The notes beneath the pieces were generated by a model. That model saw only the letters and a program-made list of their open reading frames with translations. It made no database searches and was not told the origin of the DNA. 64,000 nucleotides of DNA. It comes from Marinimicrobium koreense (GTDB lineage: Bacteria > Pseudomonadota > Gammaproteobacteria > Pseudomonadales > Cellvibrionaceae). A program made the translations under genes and the position numbers. The stretch is from contig NZ_RJUK01000001.1 of NCBI RefSeq assembly GCF_003762925.1, positions 62,001 to 126,000 on the forward strand, in the 5' to 3' direction. Each line of letters starts with the position of its first letter. The stretch's first letter is position 1. This document shows positions 53,640 through 62,901 of the stretch, in pieces.

Positions 53640-56072
53640 ATGAAACCAACCTCTCTCCCAAACCTCCCCCTAAGTGACTACCACGCCGATTTCATCAACG
53701 CGCTTGGCCGTGGCCCGCTCTTGCTGGAAGCCGAACCGGGTGCGGGTAAATCCACCCTGGCGCCGCTTTGGGCGCTGGAGGCGGCACCGGACGGGCAGCA
53801 GGTCTGGTTGGTTCAGCCGCGCATTCTGGCGGCGCGGGGGGTGGCACGGCGGCTCGCCTCGCTGTATGGGGAGTCGGTGGGCCAGACGGTGGGTTATCAG
53901 GTGCCGTTTGACCGGCAGGTGTCCGAGGCGACCCGACTGGTGGTGATGACGCCGGGGATTGCCCTGCAGCGTCTGCTGGCCGACCCGGAGTTGGCCGGGG
54001 TGGCGACGGTAATGCTGGATGAGGTGCACGAGCGGGCGCTGGATCAGGATACGGCCTGGGCCTGGCTGCAGGAGGTGGCGGTGCTGCGGGAGGATATTGC
54101 GCTGGTGTTGATGTCCGCCACGCCCGATCCGGCGCTACAACAGCAGGTGGCCCAGCGGCTGTCGGCGCCGGGGCGATGTTTCCCGGTATCGGTGCAGTAT
54201 CTTGCGCCCCGGCGGGATACCCGCGGGGCCGCGGAGCGCCTGGATGAGCATTTGTTACGGGCGCTGTCCGAGGTGGCCGACTGGCGGGCGCAGACCGTGT
54301 TGGTGTTTTTGCCCGGCTGGCGGACGATTGAAGACTGCGCCTCGGCGCTCGCGCGCCGGGAGCCGTCCGTCCGGCTGGCTCGCCTGCACAGTCGGGTGCC
54401 GGACCAAGAGCAGCAGGAGGCATTGGATCCGGCCAGTGGCCCGCGGGTGATTCTCGCCACCAATATCGCCGAAACCTCGCTGACCATCCCCGATGTCACC
54501 CTGGTGATTGACTCCGGCCAGGTGCGCCGTTCGGTGTTTGAGCAGGGTACCGGCGTGAGCCGTCTGCAGACCCGGCGGATCAGTCAGGCCAGCGCCGAGC
54601 AGCGTCGCGGCCGGGCGGGGCGGGTGCAGGCGGGGCACTGTATCCGGCTCTGGTCTCAAGAGGAGTCATTGGCGCCAGCGGAGCCACCGGAGGTGCGCTC
54701 CACCGACTATGTGCCTTTGGCTCTGCGGTTGGCGCACTGGGGGTCCCCGGTGGAAGAGTTGCCCTGGTTGGAAGCGCCCAACAGGCTGGCGCTGGAACGA
54801 GCCCGCCAGCAGTTGCAGGATTGGCGGTTACTGGATGAAGCGGGCCGGGTGACCGACGCCGGACGGCAGGTGGCGGCGCTGGGGACCCATCCGCGCCTGG
54901 CCCGTTTTCTGCAAACGGCTCTTTATGAAAAGGCGCTTGATGAATCGTCGCTTCAGACCGGGGCGCAGAAGACCCTGCCGGAAGGCGCTTTGCTGCTGGC
55001 GCTGGCCCTGCACTTTGACGCCCTGGAAACGTCGGATCAGTGGCAGGCGGCGGCCCGGGCCCAGCGCGCTGGTCAGCGCACCTGGCAACGTCAGGCGCAG
55101 CGCTGGTTCAAGGCGTTGAGCGCCGTGGAAAGTCGGGCCGAGCTGGACCCGGCCTGCCTCGCCGATGCCTTTCGGGACCGGATTGGTCATCGTCAGGATT
55201 CGGGCCGGTACCGTCTCAACAGCGGCATCAGCGTCGCGCCGGATCGGCCCCTGGACAGCGAGTGGGCGGTATTTGCCGATGTGCAGGCCCGGGGCAAAGG
55301 GCATCGCGGCGTCGGCTGGCCGTTGACGTTGAACGCCGAGCAGCGGCGTGCCCTCAGTCAGTGTGAATCCCGACTGAGTCATCGCGGCAAGGGCTGGGTG
55401 ATGCACACCACCTGGCGGATGGGGGGCTCGGTGACCGCCGAGGACCGACACCCGGTCACCGGCGAGGCGTTGGCCGAGGCACTGGTGGCGGATCTGCGCG
55501 AACGCGGGCTCAGTGCTTACCCCTGGCCGGAGGCGGCCACAGGACTGTACCGACGGGCCCAGCTGGCCAATGAGTCGGGGGTGCTGGACCTTCCGACGCT
55601 GGATGAGTCGGTGTTGTTATCGACGCTCGATCAATGGTTTGCCCCCTTCGTGACCGATAGCCTTCACCCCGACCGGTTGCCCTGGCGCGAGGCACTGGCG
55701 TTTTATCTCGGGCACGATGCCGTGCAGGCGCTGGACCAGTTGCTCCCGCTCCAAGTGGCGTTGCCCAGCGGCCGCTCGGTGTCGGTGGACTACCCCGAAA
55801 ACGGGACGCCGACGGTGAGCGGCAAACTGCAGGAGTTTTTCGGGTGTGACCGTTTTGAACTCGCCGACGGGCGGGTGCCACTGCGGCTGCACCTGGCCTC
55901 GCCCAACGGCAGCCCGCTGGCGATTACCGGCGATCTGGGGTCATTCTGGCAGGGGGCCTATGGGGAGGTGCGCAAACAGATGCGGGGCCGCTATCCCAAA
56001 CACCCCTGGCCGGAAGACCCGGCCAGCCATCCGCCCACTCGGCTGACCAAGAAGCGACTGGGCGCCTCCTGA
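53640..56072 (+). CDS. hrpB: ATP-dependent helicase HrpB
   Basis: The 810-aa DEAH-type helicase has motif I EPGAGKST, motif II LDEVHER, motif III LMSATPD, motif VI QRRGRAGRVQAGHC and the HrpB-specific C-terminal domain (LPSGRSVSVDYPENGTPTVSGKLQEFFG in two parts). HrpB is a bacterial RNA-helicase-like protein with an unclear role, related to HrpA. The only upstream features are the repeats, so it has its own promoter. Confidence 0.93.
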   Translation: MKPTSLPNLPLSDYHADFINALGRGPLLLEAEPGAGKSTLAPLWALEAAPDGQQVWLVQPRILAARGVARRLASLYGESVGQTVGYQVPFDRQVSEATRLVVMTPGIALQRLLADPELAGVATVMLDEVHERALDQDTAWAWLQEVAVLREDIALVLMSATPDPALQQQVAQRLSAPGRCFPVSVQYLAPRRDTRGAAERLDEHLLRALSEVADWRAQTVLVFLPGWRTIEDCASALARREPSVRLARLHSRVPDQEQQEALDPASGPRVILATNIAETSLTIPDVTLVIDSGQVRRSVFEQGTGVSRLQTRRISQASAEQRRGRAGRVQAGHCIRLWSQEESLAPAEPPEVRSTDYVPLALRLAHWGSPVEELPWLEAPNRLALERARQQLQDWRLLDEAGRVTDAGRQVAALGTHPRLARFLQTALYEKALDESSLQTGAQKTLPEGALLLALALHFDALETSDQWQAAARAQRAGQRTWQRQAQRWFKALSAVESRAELDPACLADAFRDRIGHRQDSGRYRLNSGISVAPDRPLDSEWAVFADVQARGKGHRGVGWPLTLNAEQRRALSQCESRLSHRGKGWVMHTTWRMGGSVTAEDRHPVTGEALAEALVADLRERGLSAYPWPEAATGLYRRAQLANESGVLDLPTLDESVLLSTLDQWFAPFVTDSLHPDRLPWREALAFYLGHDAVQALDQLLPLQVALPSGRSVSVDYPENGTPTVSGKLQEFFGCDRFELADGRVPLRLHLASPNGSPLAITGDLGSFWQGAYGEVRKQMRGRYPKHPWPEDPASHPPTRLTKKRLGAS

Positions 56073-56196
56073 CTGGTTTCCGCGCGCCGGCTGCGTTAGA
56101 ATGCGAATACTTGACTCGCCTGCTAGGTCTTTCCCGGGCGAGGGTAACCCACGAATTTTGTTCACCTTATTGGCACAAGAGAGGTCAGGCAGTCCT

Positions 56197-56520
56197 ATGG
56201 ACGAAGTACAGGCAACCATCAAGCAGCAGATCGAAGAAAACGCGGTGATTCTCTACATGAAGGGCTCGCCCAACGCGCCTCAGTGCGGTTTTTCCCAGCG
56301 CACCTCCCAAGCCGTGATGGCCTGCGGTCAGCGGTTTGCCTACGTCGATGTGCTGGCCAACCCCGAAATCCGCTCCGGTCTGCCCCTGTACGGCAACTGG
56401 CCGACCTTCCCGCAGCTGTGGGTCAAGGGTGAATTGATTGGCGGTTGTGACATTGTTATGGAAATGTACGAAAGTGGCGAGCTCAAGCCGCTGCTGGAAG
56501 GCGCTGCCGCCAAAGAGTAA
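56197..56520 (+). CDS. grxD: Monothiol glutaredoxin GrxD
   Basis: The 107-aa protein has the monothiol CGFS active site (Cys30), YMKGSPNAPQ before it, the cis-Pro WPTFPQLWVKGELIGGCDI and a typical C-terminal helix. GrxD binds 2Fe-2S clusters with glutathione and delivers them to target proteins. The ATG at 56197 gives the family length; the open frame upstream is not conserved. Confidence 0.96.
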   Translation: MDEVQATIKQQIEENAVILYMKGSPNAPQCGFSQRTSQAVMACGQRFAYVDVLANPEIRSGLPLYGNWPTFPQLWVKGELIGGCDIVMEMYESGELKPLLEGAAAKE

Positions 56521-56587
56521 ATCGGGCACGCCTTGCTTCCGGCGGTCAGCCAGGCCGCCGGAACTCCCCGCTAAAAGTCTGTAAGCC

Positions 56588-56914
56588 TCAGAACCAGGCG
56601 AGATAAACCAGCAGAATCCCCAGCAGAGCCAGCCCGCTGAGCGCAATCAACGCCACACCGAGCTTCTGGTAAAAGCGATCCCGCTTATGCTGTTGCCGGG
56701 TTTGTTCCCCGATGTCGTGAACCTGCCACACCAGCTCCCGGGAGCGCTCCAGCTTGGCCCGTGTCTCCAACAGCACCTGAATATCCCGGTCGATCACCGC
56801 GACCGCGCCGGCATCACCTTCGACCCGTTGACGAGCGGCCCGCAAGTTGGCGAGCTGTTGCTCCAGGCGCAGCATTTTGTCATCGATATTGGCGGAGACT
56901 TCATTAATTTTCAT
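56588..56914 (-). CDS. Small coiled-coil tail-anchored membrane protein
   Basis: The 108-aa protein is a helix-rich coiled coil (MLRLEQQLANLRAARQRVEG) with a C-terminal transmembrane helix (GVALIALSGLALLGILLVYLAWF, in part). It has the look of a tail-anchored inner-membrane protein. No family is recognised. It is convergent with grxD and divergent from corA. Confidence 0.6.
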   Translation of the reverse strand: MKINEVSANIDDKMLRLEQQLANLRAARQRVEGDAGAVAVIDRDIQVLLETRAKLERSRELVWQVHDIGEQTRQQHKRDRFYQKLGVALIALSGLALLGILLVYLAWF

Positions 56915-57082
56915 GGGGCACGGATCTTTAGGGTTTTATAGGTCACAAACCGCCACCATAGCAGATTCGGGCCATGGGCGTCTGTTGTATACTGTGCATA
57001 ACACAGCGTTCAGATCACTGTGCTATTGTGGGTGGCAAACGGTGGGTGATCCACCCAAAGGACGAGACGAGGAGAACGATCC

Positions 57083-58036
57083 ATGCTGAGAATGTTTAAT
57101 ATCCGGGGCGCAACCCTGCGCGACCAACCCGTGGATGAAAACAACCTCAAAACCGCACTGGATGATGCGGTCTGGATCGACGCTCACGAACCCTCCGAAG
57201 AAGAACGCGAACTGCTCAACACCTTCCTGCGGGCCGAACTGCCCGAATCCGACGACGTGGAAGAAATCGAATTCTCCGCCCGCTACTTCCAGGACGCCGC
57301 CGGCCTGCACGTTCACTCCCTTTTCCTGTCCCCCGGGGAAGGGCGCCACAGCACCGTGACCGTCGCCTTCATCCTTCAGGATAAACGCCTCATCACCCTG
57401 CGCGACGGCGATCTCGCGGACTTCCGCCTGCTGCGCATGCGCGCCCGGCGCGGCCAGGTCCAGGCCAGCTCGCCCCAGGACCTGATGATCACCATGTTCG
57501 AGCAGAAAGTCGAAAACCTCGCCGACGTCCTCGAAGACATCCACCGCAAACTCGAAGACGTCAGCCACATGGTCCTGGAAGACGACGACGCCGAACTCGA
57601 AGAAGCCATCGACCGGCTCGCCAAACTCGAAGACAGCAACGGCAAAATCCGCCTCTGTCTGATGGACACCCAGCGGTCCATCTCCTTCCTGCAGCGCCAC
57701 CTGCGAGAGCACTTCGAACTGCAGGAAACCGCCCGGGAAATCAAACGCGACGTGGACACACTGATGTCCCACACCGCCTTCCTGTTCGACAAAATCAACT
57801 TCCTGATGGACTCCACCCAGGGCTTCATCAACATCGAACAGAGCCAGATCATCAAAACCTTCTCCATCGCCGCCGTGGTCTTCCTGCCCCCGACCGTGGT
57901 CGCCAGCGTGTACGGCATGAACTTTGAGATGATGCCCGAGCTCGACTGGCAATTCGGCTACGCCTGGGCCCTGGTCATCATGGTGCTATCGGGCATCGCA
58001 CCCTATTGGTATTTCAAGCACAAGGATTGGTTGTAA
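57083..58036 (+). CDS. corA: CorA-family magnesium/cobalt transporter
   Basis: The 317-aa protein has a large cytoplasmic N-terminal domain, two C-terminal transmembrane helices and the selectivity motif YGMNFEMMPE in the loop between them. It forms a pentameric channel importing Mg and Co. Codon use here is strikingly C-ending. It ends 56 bp before palindrome 4. Confidence 0.94.
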   Translation: MLRMFNIRGATLRDQPVDENNLKTALDDAVWIDAHEPSEEERELLNTFLRAELPESDDVEEIEFSARYFQDAAGLHVHSLFLSPGEGRHSTVTVAFILQDKRLITLRDGDLADFRLLRMRARRGQVQASSPQDLMITMFEQKVENLADVLEDIHRKLEDVSHMVLEDDDAELEEAIDRLAKLEDSNGKIRLCLMDTQRSISFLQRHLREHFELQETAREIKRDVDTLMSHTAFLFDKINFLMDSTQGFINIEQSQIIKTFSIAAVVFLPPTVVASVYGMNFEMMPELDWQFGYAWALVIMVLSGIAPYWYFKHKDWL

Positions 58037-58092
58037 TTGACGCGGTTCATTATTTGATTGATCTGGGTATCTTACGAAGTACTGAGGGCCGA

Positions 58093-58189
58093 TTTGGGGT
58101 GCCCTGTTCCCAGACCGTGGAGCGGGGGACCCGCGATGCGAGCCTACAGGGATGTATTTACGGCGTGTCTGGGAACAGGGCACCCCAAA
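58093..58189 (-). repeat. Constant-box, variable-stem palindrome 4
   Basis: Perfect 23-bp arms (58093-58115 and 58167-58189, containing TTTGGGGTGCCC, inner GAC/GTC) enclose a 51-nt loop. Outside the perfect part the arms continue to pair with mismatches (GGGCCGA / GCGGACC). The loop differs from the reverse complement of copy 3 at only 3 of 51 positions. Stem and loop could terminate corA transcription. Confidence 0.85.
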
Positions 58190-58261
58190 GCGGACCGGAC
58201 GTTCCGCTTCTGAAAAAAATCAGGTTCGAGATTGTTTTCGCATTAAACCGAGGAAATCATT

Positions 58262-58912
58262 TTGTTTGAAGCAGTACTATTCGATTGTGACGGCGTCCTG
58301 GTCGACTCCGAAGTCCTGTCCACCCGCGCCTTGCATCGCTCGATTCAAAGCCTGGGCATGAACTACACCGAAGCCCAGGTTCATCAGGAATTCACCGGCC
58401 ACAGCTGGCCCGACTGCGTCAAAATGGTCGAACAACGCCTCGGCAAACCCATCCCCGACATGCAACGCTTCCTCGACCAAAACCGCGAACACTCCGAGCA
58501 ACTCATGCGCACCCAGCTCGAAACCATGCCCGGTATCAAAGACGCCCTCGAACGGCTCGAACACCCCTTCGCCGTCGTCACCAATTCGCGCACCTTCGAG
58601 CTGCAACTCAAACTCAAAGTCACCGGCCTCGAAGACTTCTTTCCGGTCGAGCGGCGCATCGACTGCCAGAAATTCGATGTTGCCAAACCCGACCCCGCCA
58701 TCTACCGGAAAGCGGCTGAACACCTCGGGGTCGACATCACCCGCTGCCTCGTCATCGAAGACAGCGTACCGGGCCTGACCGCCGCCACCGGCGCCGGTGC
58801 CACTGTATGGGCCTATCGTCCTCACGCCAACGAGCAGCAACTCAAAGACTTCGGGGTCGATCGGGTATTCCACGACTGGTTCGAATTCTCGGTTCCCCAC
58901 GCCCAAGCCTGA
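58262..58912 (+). CDS. HAD-superfamily phosphatase (YieH/phosphoglycolate-phosphatase-like)
   Basis: The 216-aa HAD-IA protein has motif I FDCDGVLVDSE (nucleophile Asp), motif II VVTNSRT, and motif III KPDPAIY with VIEDSVPGLTAA. It removes phosphate from a small sugar phosphate or nucleotide; it resembles E. coli YieH, a 6-phosphogluconate phosphatase, but the substrate is not certain. Start is TTG at 58262 preceded by GAGGAA. It precedes an SDR gene by 52 bp. Confidence 0.88.
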   Translation: MFEAVLFDCDGVLVDSEVLSTRALHRSIQSLGMNYTEAQVHQEFTGHSWPDCVKMVEQRLGKPIPDMQRFLDQNREHSEQLMRTQLETMPGIKDALERLEHPFAVVTNSRTFELQLKLKVTGLEDFFPVERRIDCQKFDVAKPDPAIYRKAAEHLGVDITRCLVIEDSVPGLTAATGAGATVWAYRPHANEQQLKDFGVDRVFHDWFEFSVPHAQA

Positions 58913-58964
58913 TCCCGGCGAGGCTCCCGGTCGTACTTCAGAGGGAGACGACCGAGGAGTCCCC

Positions 58965-59687
58965 ATGAAACCCTATGCCCTAGTATTCGGCGCCAACAGC
59001 GCCATCGCCCAAGCCCTGATGCCGCATTTGCTGAGCGAGTATCAGGTGCTTGCCGTCAGCCGACAGGCGCCCGCCCAACTGCCCGCAGGGGTTCAGCACT
59101 TTACCTGTGACTACAGTGAAGCGGCGCTGGCGGAGCTGGCTGAACAGATCAAAGAAAACGGTGGGCCTGTGACCGCACTGTTCTGTGCGGTGGGGGTGTT
59201 GCATGGCACGGCGAAGGGGGAGCACCGCTACCCGGAAAAGAAGCTGGCCGAGCTCAACAGCGCTCAACTGACCGAGTATTTCGCAGTCAACAGTATCGTG
59301 CCCGCGCTGATCATGAAGTATTTCATTCCGCTGATGCCCCGCTCGGAGCCGAGCAAGGCGGTCATGTTGAGCGCCAAAATTGCCGGCATCAGCGACAACC
59401 GGTTGGGCGGCTGGTACGGCTATCGCGCTTCCAAGGCGGCGCTCAACATGCTGGTGAAAACCGCCTCGGTGGAGTTGGCCCGGTCGCACCGCAAGCTGAG
59501 TCTGATCGCGTTGCACCCCGGTACCACCGATACGCCCCTGTCCAAACCCTTCACCAGCTCTCTGGGGCCTGACAAGCTGTTCAGCCCCGAGCTGACCGCC
59601 GAGCGGTTGTGGTCGGTGATTCAGGCGTTGACGCCCGAGGACACCGGGCGCTTTGTACACTGGGACGGTAGCGATCTGCCCTGGTAG
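58965..59687 (+). CDS. Short-chain dehydrogenase/reductase
   Basis: The 240-aa Rossmann protein begins YALVFGANSAIAQAL (NAD(P) site) and has the catalytic pair YGYRASKAALNML (YxxxK). It resembles the C-factor/CsgA-like group of SDRs. Its substrate is unknown. The ATG at 58965 follows GAGGAG and starts the nucleotide-binding fold. It likely shares a transcript with the HAD gene. Confidence 0.88.
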   Translation: MKPYALVFGANSAIAQALMPHLLSEYQVLAVSRQAPAQLPAGVQHFTCDYSEAALAELAEQIKENGGPVTALFCAVGVLHGTAKGEHRYPEKKLAELNSAQLTEYFAVNSIVPALIMKYFIPLMPRSEPSKAVMLSAKIAGISDNRLGGWYGYRASKAALNMLVKTASVELARSHRKLSLIALHPGTTDTPLSKPFTSSLGPDKLFSPELTAERLWSVIQALTPEDTGRFVHWDGSDLPW

Positions 59688-59709
59688 GAGCGGGCGTTGA
59701 ACGGTGGGC

Positions 59710-60243
59710 TCAGCCGTTCAGCGCGGCCTCGGACAGCGTGTCCCGAATTTCCTTGAACAGTTTGCGGGCGCTGCTCGGTGCCTTGTTCTGGCTGGCTTCT
59801 TTCTGCGCCTGGCGCAGCAGTTGGCGCAGGTGTTGGATATCCACGCCGGGGTGTTGATCGATGAATTCCTGCAGCGCGTCCGGCTCGGTCAGTAAGCGGT
59901 CGCGCCACTGCTCGGCCTGGTGATGAATCTGAATGCTGGCCCGGCTCTGGTGGTTGAACTGATCCAGTGCCGCCTGGATGCCGTCCTGATCCGCGTCGCG
60001 CATCAACCGGCCGATAAACTGTAGTTGCCGGCGCCGCGCCTCGCGGTGCCGGATGCGACGCATTTCGACCACCGCGGCCTCGAGCTTGGGCTCCAGGGGC
60101 ATACGGGCCAGTTGCTCGTCGTTGAGCTCGACGAGCTGTTTACCCAGCTCCTGCAGCGCGTGCATTTCTTTCTTGCGCTGGGTTTTACTGACGAAGTCAT
60201 CATCCTGTTCGCTGTCGTCATCGAAAAATTTGCGGTCGGTCAT
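59710..60243 (-). CDS. darP: Ribosome biogenesis factor YjgA/DarP (DUF615)
   Basis: The 177-aa protein matches DUF615: SKTQRKKEMHALQELGKQLVEL near the N-terminus (in two blocks), then LARMPLEPKLEAAV and a helical rest. It is a late 50S subunit assembly factor. Acidic residues precede the conserved domain. It is convergent with the SDR gene. Confidence 0.92.
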   Translation of the reverse strand: MTDRKFFDDDSEQDDDFVSKTQRKKEMHALQELGKQLVELNDEQLARMPLEPKLEAAVVEMRRIRHREARRRQLQFIGRLMRDADQDGIQAALDQFNHQSRASIQIHHQAEQWRDRLLTEPDALQEFIDQHPGVDIQHLRQLLRQAQKEASQNKAPSSARKLFKEIRDTLSEAALNG

Positions 60244-60273
60244 AACATCAAAGCCTGTACTGAGCGATGTGCT

Positions 60274-61647
60274 CTAGTGAAAAGAAGAGTGCGGATGGCC
60301 GGGGCCATGGCGCTGGTCCTGTACCGGAAGAGGCTCGCGCCACTGGCCGTCGCGCTCGGTGTGCAGGCCCATGGCACTTGGGCTCAGGTTCGCGCACCAA
60401 CCCAGGTTGTTGGTCATCGGTTCGGATTCCGGCAGCGACGCCAGATAGGGCTCGGTGTCACTGTGGTCCAGCAACAGGGGCAGGATCAGCGCCAGGCGGG
60501 GCCGAATCTGTTCGTTGCCAGCCCGGCCGCGTTCGCCCCAGCGGACAATGTAATCATCGCAGAAAACCTCGTCGCCCTCGGGCCGGTCGGTAAAGGCCAC
60601 CTCGCGCGTGATGCCAAAATAGTGTTGCATCATCGCCTCCTCGAACAGCATGGCGGTATCTTCAAAAAACAGTTCCCGCTCCCCACTGCTGACGTAGGCG
60701 TAAGCATCCGTGGCGATATCGCCTGCGAACTCCAGGCCGACCTCCCGGGGTGTCAGTTGTTTCTCCGCCTCGGTAGCATCCCGGCCCTGAAAGCTCACTT
60801 CGGCCAGGTCCATCATCAGTGTCGAGCTGAGTGGATAAGTGCCCGCGAGGGTAGCCGACACGCTGTCGGATTCGAGCTGAATGGCCGCCTCGGCCACGGT
60901 CCACTCACTGTTGAGATTGGCGTGCTCAGCGGGGGGAATGTAATCGTTGGCGTGTGCCAGTTCGTGAAACAGCAGCGCCGACATGGGCGCGAGAATCTGT
61001 TCGAGGGTCCGGTCGTCACCGGGGCCGCTCAGGGGCGCGCTGCTCCAGGCGTAGTCGCCGCCTTTGACAAAGCGGGCCAGGCTTTCAAAGTTCAGCTCCC
61101 GATCAAAACCGCTGCGGAAGTCGGGTTCCCGGGAGATGGTATCGCGCTCCTCAATGGTCAGCCAGAGATAGGCGGGGTCAAGGTATATGGACCCGGTGGC
61201 CAGCCAGTAATAGGAGGGGCGAATGTCGGCGCCAATCACCACCGCAGTCACGCCGCTGAACAATTGCAGCAGGTCGTCCGGCAAGGCGGTCAGGGCCTGC
61301 TCAAAGCGGTTGGCCATCCAGTCGTGACTGACCAGGGTGCGTTCGAGTACATCATCGACGGTGACCTGATCGTGCTCCTGGCCCAGCAGGGGTAGCTGCC
61401 CGAGACGGCAGGCGTCGAACTCATTGTCGCCACCGCGATTGAATGGGCGTGCGCAATCGGCCAGGACGGAGGCGTACTCGCTGTCGGCCCGCGCCGGGCT
61501 GAGGGTGAGGTCGCCTGTCGGTGTGCCATCAATGGGTGCGCGCAGGTCAAGACGGCCGCCGCCAGCGCTGTCGCTGCCGCAAGCTGACAGCAGGGTGGCG
61601 GTGAGGGCCATCAGTGCGATGGTGAGGGTCTGGCTGAAATGTTTCAT
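60274..61647 (-). CDS. Lipoprotein with a zincin-like HExxH motif
   Basis: The 457-aa protein has a lipoprotein signal (LLSACGSD, Cys19) and a large domain containing LLFHELAHANDYIP, an HExxH zinc motif (HELAH). Further acidic and His residues downstream could supply the third ligand. It is not a family I recognise. A metallopeptidase role in the envelope is a guess. The ATG at 61647 begins the signal peptide with AAGGA upstream. It precedes darP by 30 bp on the same strand and may be co-transcribed. Confidence 0.68.
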   Translation of the reverse strand: MKHFSQTLTIALMALTATLLSACGSDSAGGGRLDLRAPIDGTPTGDLTLSPARADSEYASVLADCARPFNRGGDNEFDACRLGQLPLLGQEHDQVTVDDVLERTLVSHDWMANRFEQALTALPDDLLQLFSGVTAVVIGADIRPSYYWLATGSIYLDPAYLWLTIEERDTISREPDFRSGFDRELNFESLARFVKGGDYAWSSAPLSGPGDDRTLEQILAPMSALLFHELAHANDYIPPAEHANLNSEWTVAEAAIQLESDSVSATLAGTYPLSSTLMMDLAEVSFQGRDATEAEKQLTPREVGLEFAGDIATDAYAYVSSGERELFFEDTAMLFEEAMMQHYFGITREVAFTDRPEGDEVFCDDYIVRWGERGRAGNEQIRPRLALILPLLLDHSDTEPYLASLPESEPMTNNLGWCANLSPSAMGLHTERDGQWREPLPVQDQRHGPGHPHSSFH

Positions 61648-61692
61648 GGTCCTTGCTCTCCGTTTCATACGCTCAGTCATGGGGCTCCTGAG

Positions 61693-61968
61693 CTACTCGC
61701 CTTCGTCAAATCGGTCATTGATCAGGGCGCATAGGGCGTCCAATGCGTTATCTGCGTCGTGGCCGTCGGCCGTCAGCTCCAGGTCGGTGCCGCAGGCCGC
61801 CGCCAGAAGCATCAGGGACATGACGCTTTTGCCGTCAACCCAAGTGTCGCTGCCGTCGCACCGGACACGCACGTCACAATCAAACTGACCGGCGGTCGTG
61901 GCCAGCTTGGCGGCGGCCCGGGCATGCAGGCCTTTTTGATTGATCAACGTGATGATGGATGACGGCAT
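61693..61968 (-). CDS. ptsO: HPr-family phosphocarrier NPr (PtsO)
   Basis: The 91-aa protein has the HPr phosphorylation site GLHARAA (His15) and KSVMSLMLLAAACG (Ser region). Linked to rapZ and ptsN, it is the nitrogen-related NPr that carries phosphate from PtsP to PtsN. The start at 61968 is chosen by family length. rapZ ends 4 bp upstream. Confidence 0.93.
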   Translation of the reverse strand: MPSSIITLINQKGLHARAAAKLATTAGQFDCDVRVRCDGSDTWVDGKSVMSLMLLAAACGTDLELTADGHDADNALDALCALINDRFDEGE

Positions 61969-61972
61969 GGGG

Positions 61973-62845
61973 TCAGTGTCTGTCCGCAGTGTTGAGTTCC
62001 CGGTGACGAACCAGAACGTTATCGTATTGTTGGGCAAAATGCTTCTGCAGCCGTTCGGCCAGGTAGACCGAGCGGTGCTGCCCGCCGGTGCAGCCGATGG
62101 CGATGGTGATATAGCTGCGGCTGTTGGCCTGGTAGTGGGGCAGCCAGCGGGTCAGGTAGTCCTCGATATCCTGGTACATGGCCTGCACTTTTTCCTCGCC
62201 CTCGAGAAAGGCCGCCACCTCAGCGTCCTTTCCGGTCAACGGCCGCAGGTTGGGCTTCCAGTGGGGGTTAGGCAGGCAGCGGGCATCGAACACCAGATCG
62301 GCATTCACCGGAACGCCGTGTTTGAAGCCGAAGGACTCGAACTGGATGGCCATGGTGGTCTCCTGGGAGCCCACCACCCGGTCTTTGACCAGGTCGCGCA
62401 GTTCGTGCAGGTTGAGATGGCTGGTGTCCAGTACCTGGTCTGCGGTGTCCCGGATCGGCTCCAGCAGGTGTTGCTCCTCGCGAATCGATTCCTGCAGGTT
62501 GGTATCCCGATCACTCAATGGGTGCTTGCGGCGGGTTTCGCTGAAGCGCTGCATGAGCACGGGGACACCGGTGTCCAGGAACAGGACGTAAATCGGGATA
62601 TGGGCATCTTTCAGGGTTTTGATCATGTCCGGAAAGATGTTCAGGTCCTGCCAGGCGTTGCGCACATCGATACCGATGGCGAAGTTCTGGTCGTCGCTGT
62701 CCCGGTGAATCTGGATTTGGGCGACCAGTGCGGGCAACAGGCTCACCGGCAGGTTGTCGATGCAGTTATAGCCGACGTCTTCGAGTACGTGCAGCGCCGT
62801 ACTTTTTCCGGAGCCGGAGAGGCCACTGACAATGATCAAGTGCAT
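61973..62845 (-). CDS. rapZ: RNase adapter protein RapZ
   Basis: The 290-aa protein has Walker A VSGLSGSGKSTALHVLED, a conserved YNCIDNLPVSLLP and the C-terminal IAIGCTGGQHRSVYLAERL. RapZ controls glmZ sRNA decay by guiding RNase E in enterobacteria, linking to glucosamine-6-phosphate levels. It sits in the classic rpoN cluster (hpf, ptsN, rapZ, ptsO). Confidence 0.95.
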   Translation of the reverse strand: MHLIIVSGLSGSGKSTALHVLEDVGYNCIDNLPVSLLPALVAQIQIHRDSDDQNFAIGIDVRNAWQDLNIFPDMIKTLKDAHIPIYVLFLDTGVPVLMQRFSETRRKHPLSDRDTNLQESIREEQHLLEPIRDTADQVLDTSHLNLHELRDLVKDRVVGSQETTMAIQFESFGFKHGVPVNADLVFDARCLPNPHWKPNLRPLTGKDAEVAAFLEGEEKVQAMYQDIEDYLTRWLPHYQANSRSYITIAIGCTGGQHRSVYLAERLQKHFAQQYDNVLVRHRELNTADRH

Positions 62846-62901
62846 GGGGCAGACTGTCCTGGTAATCGGTGCGGATGGCGATCGGGGTTTGGGGCTGCGG
62901 T

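Noticed and set aside
60025..61395. 456-codon plus-strand frame across darP and the zincin-like lipoprotein
   Set aside because: The minus-strand genes have a signal peptide, DUF615 motifs and HExxH; the plus-strand frame has no features.
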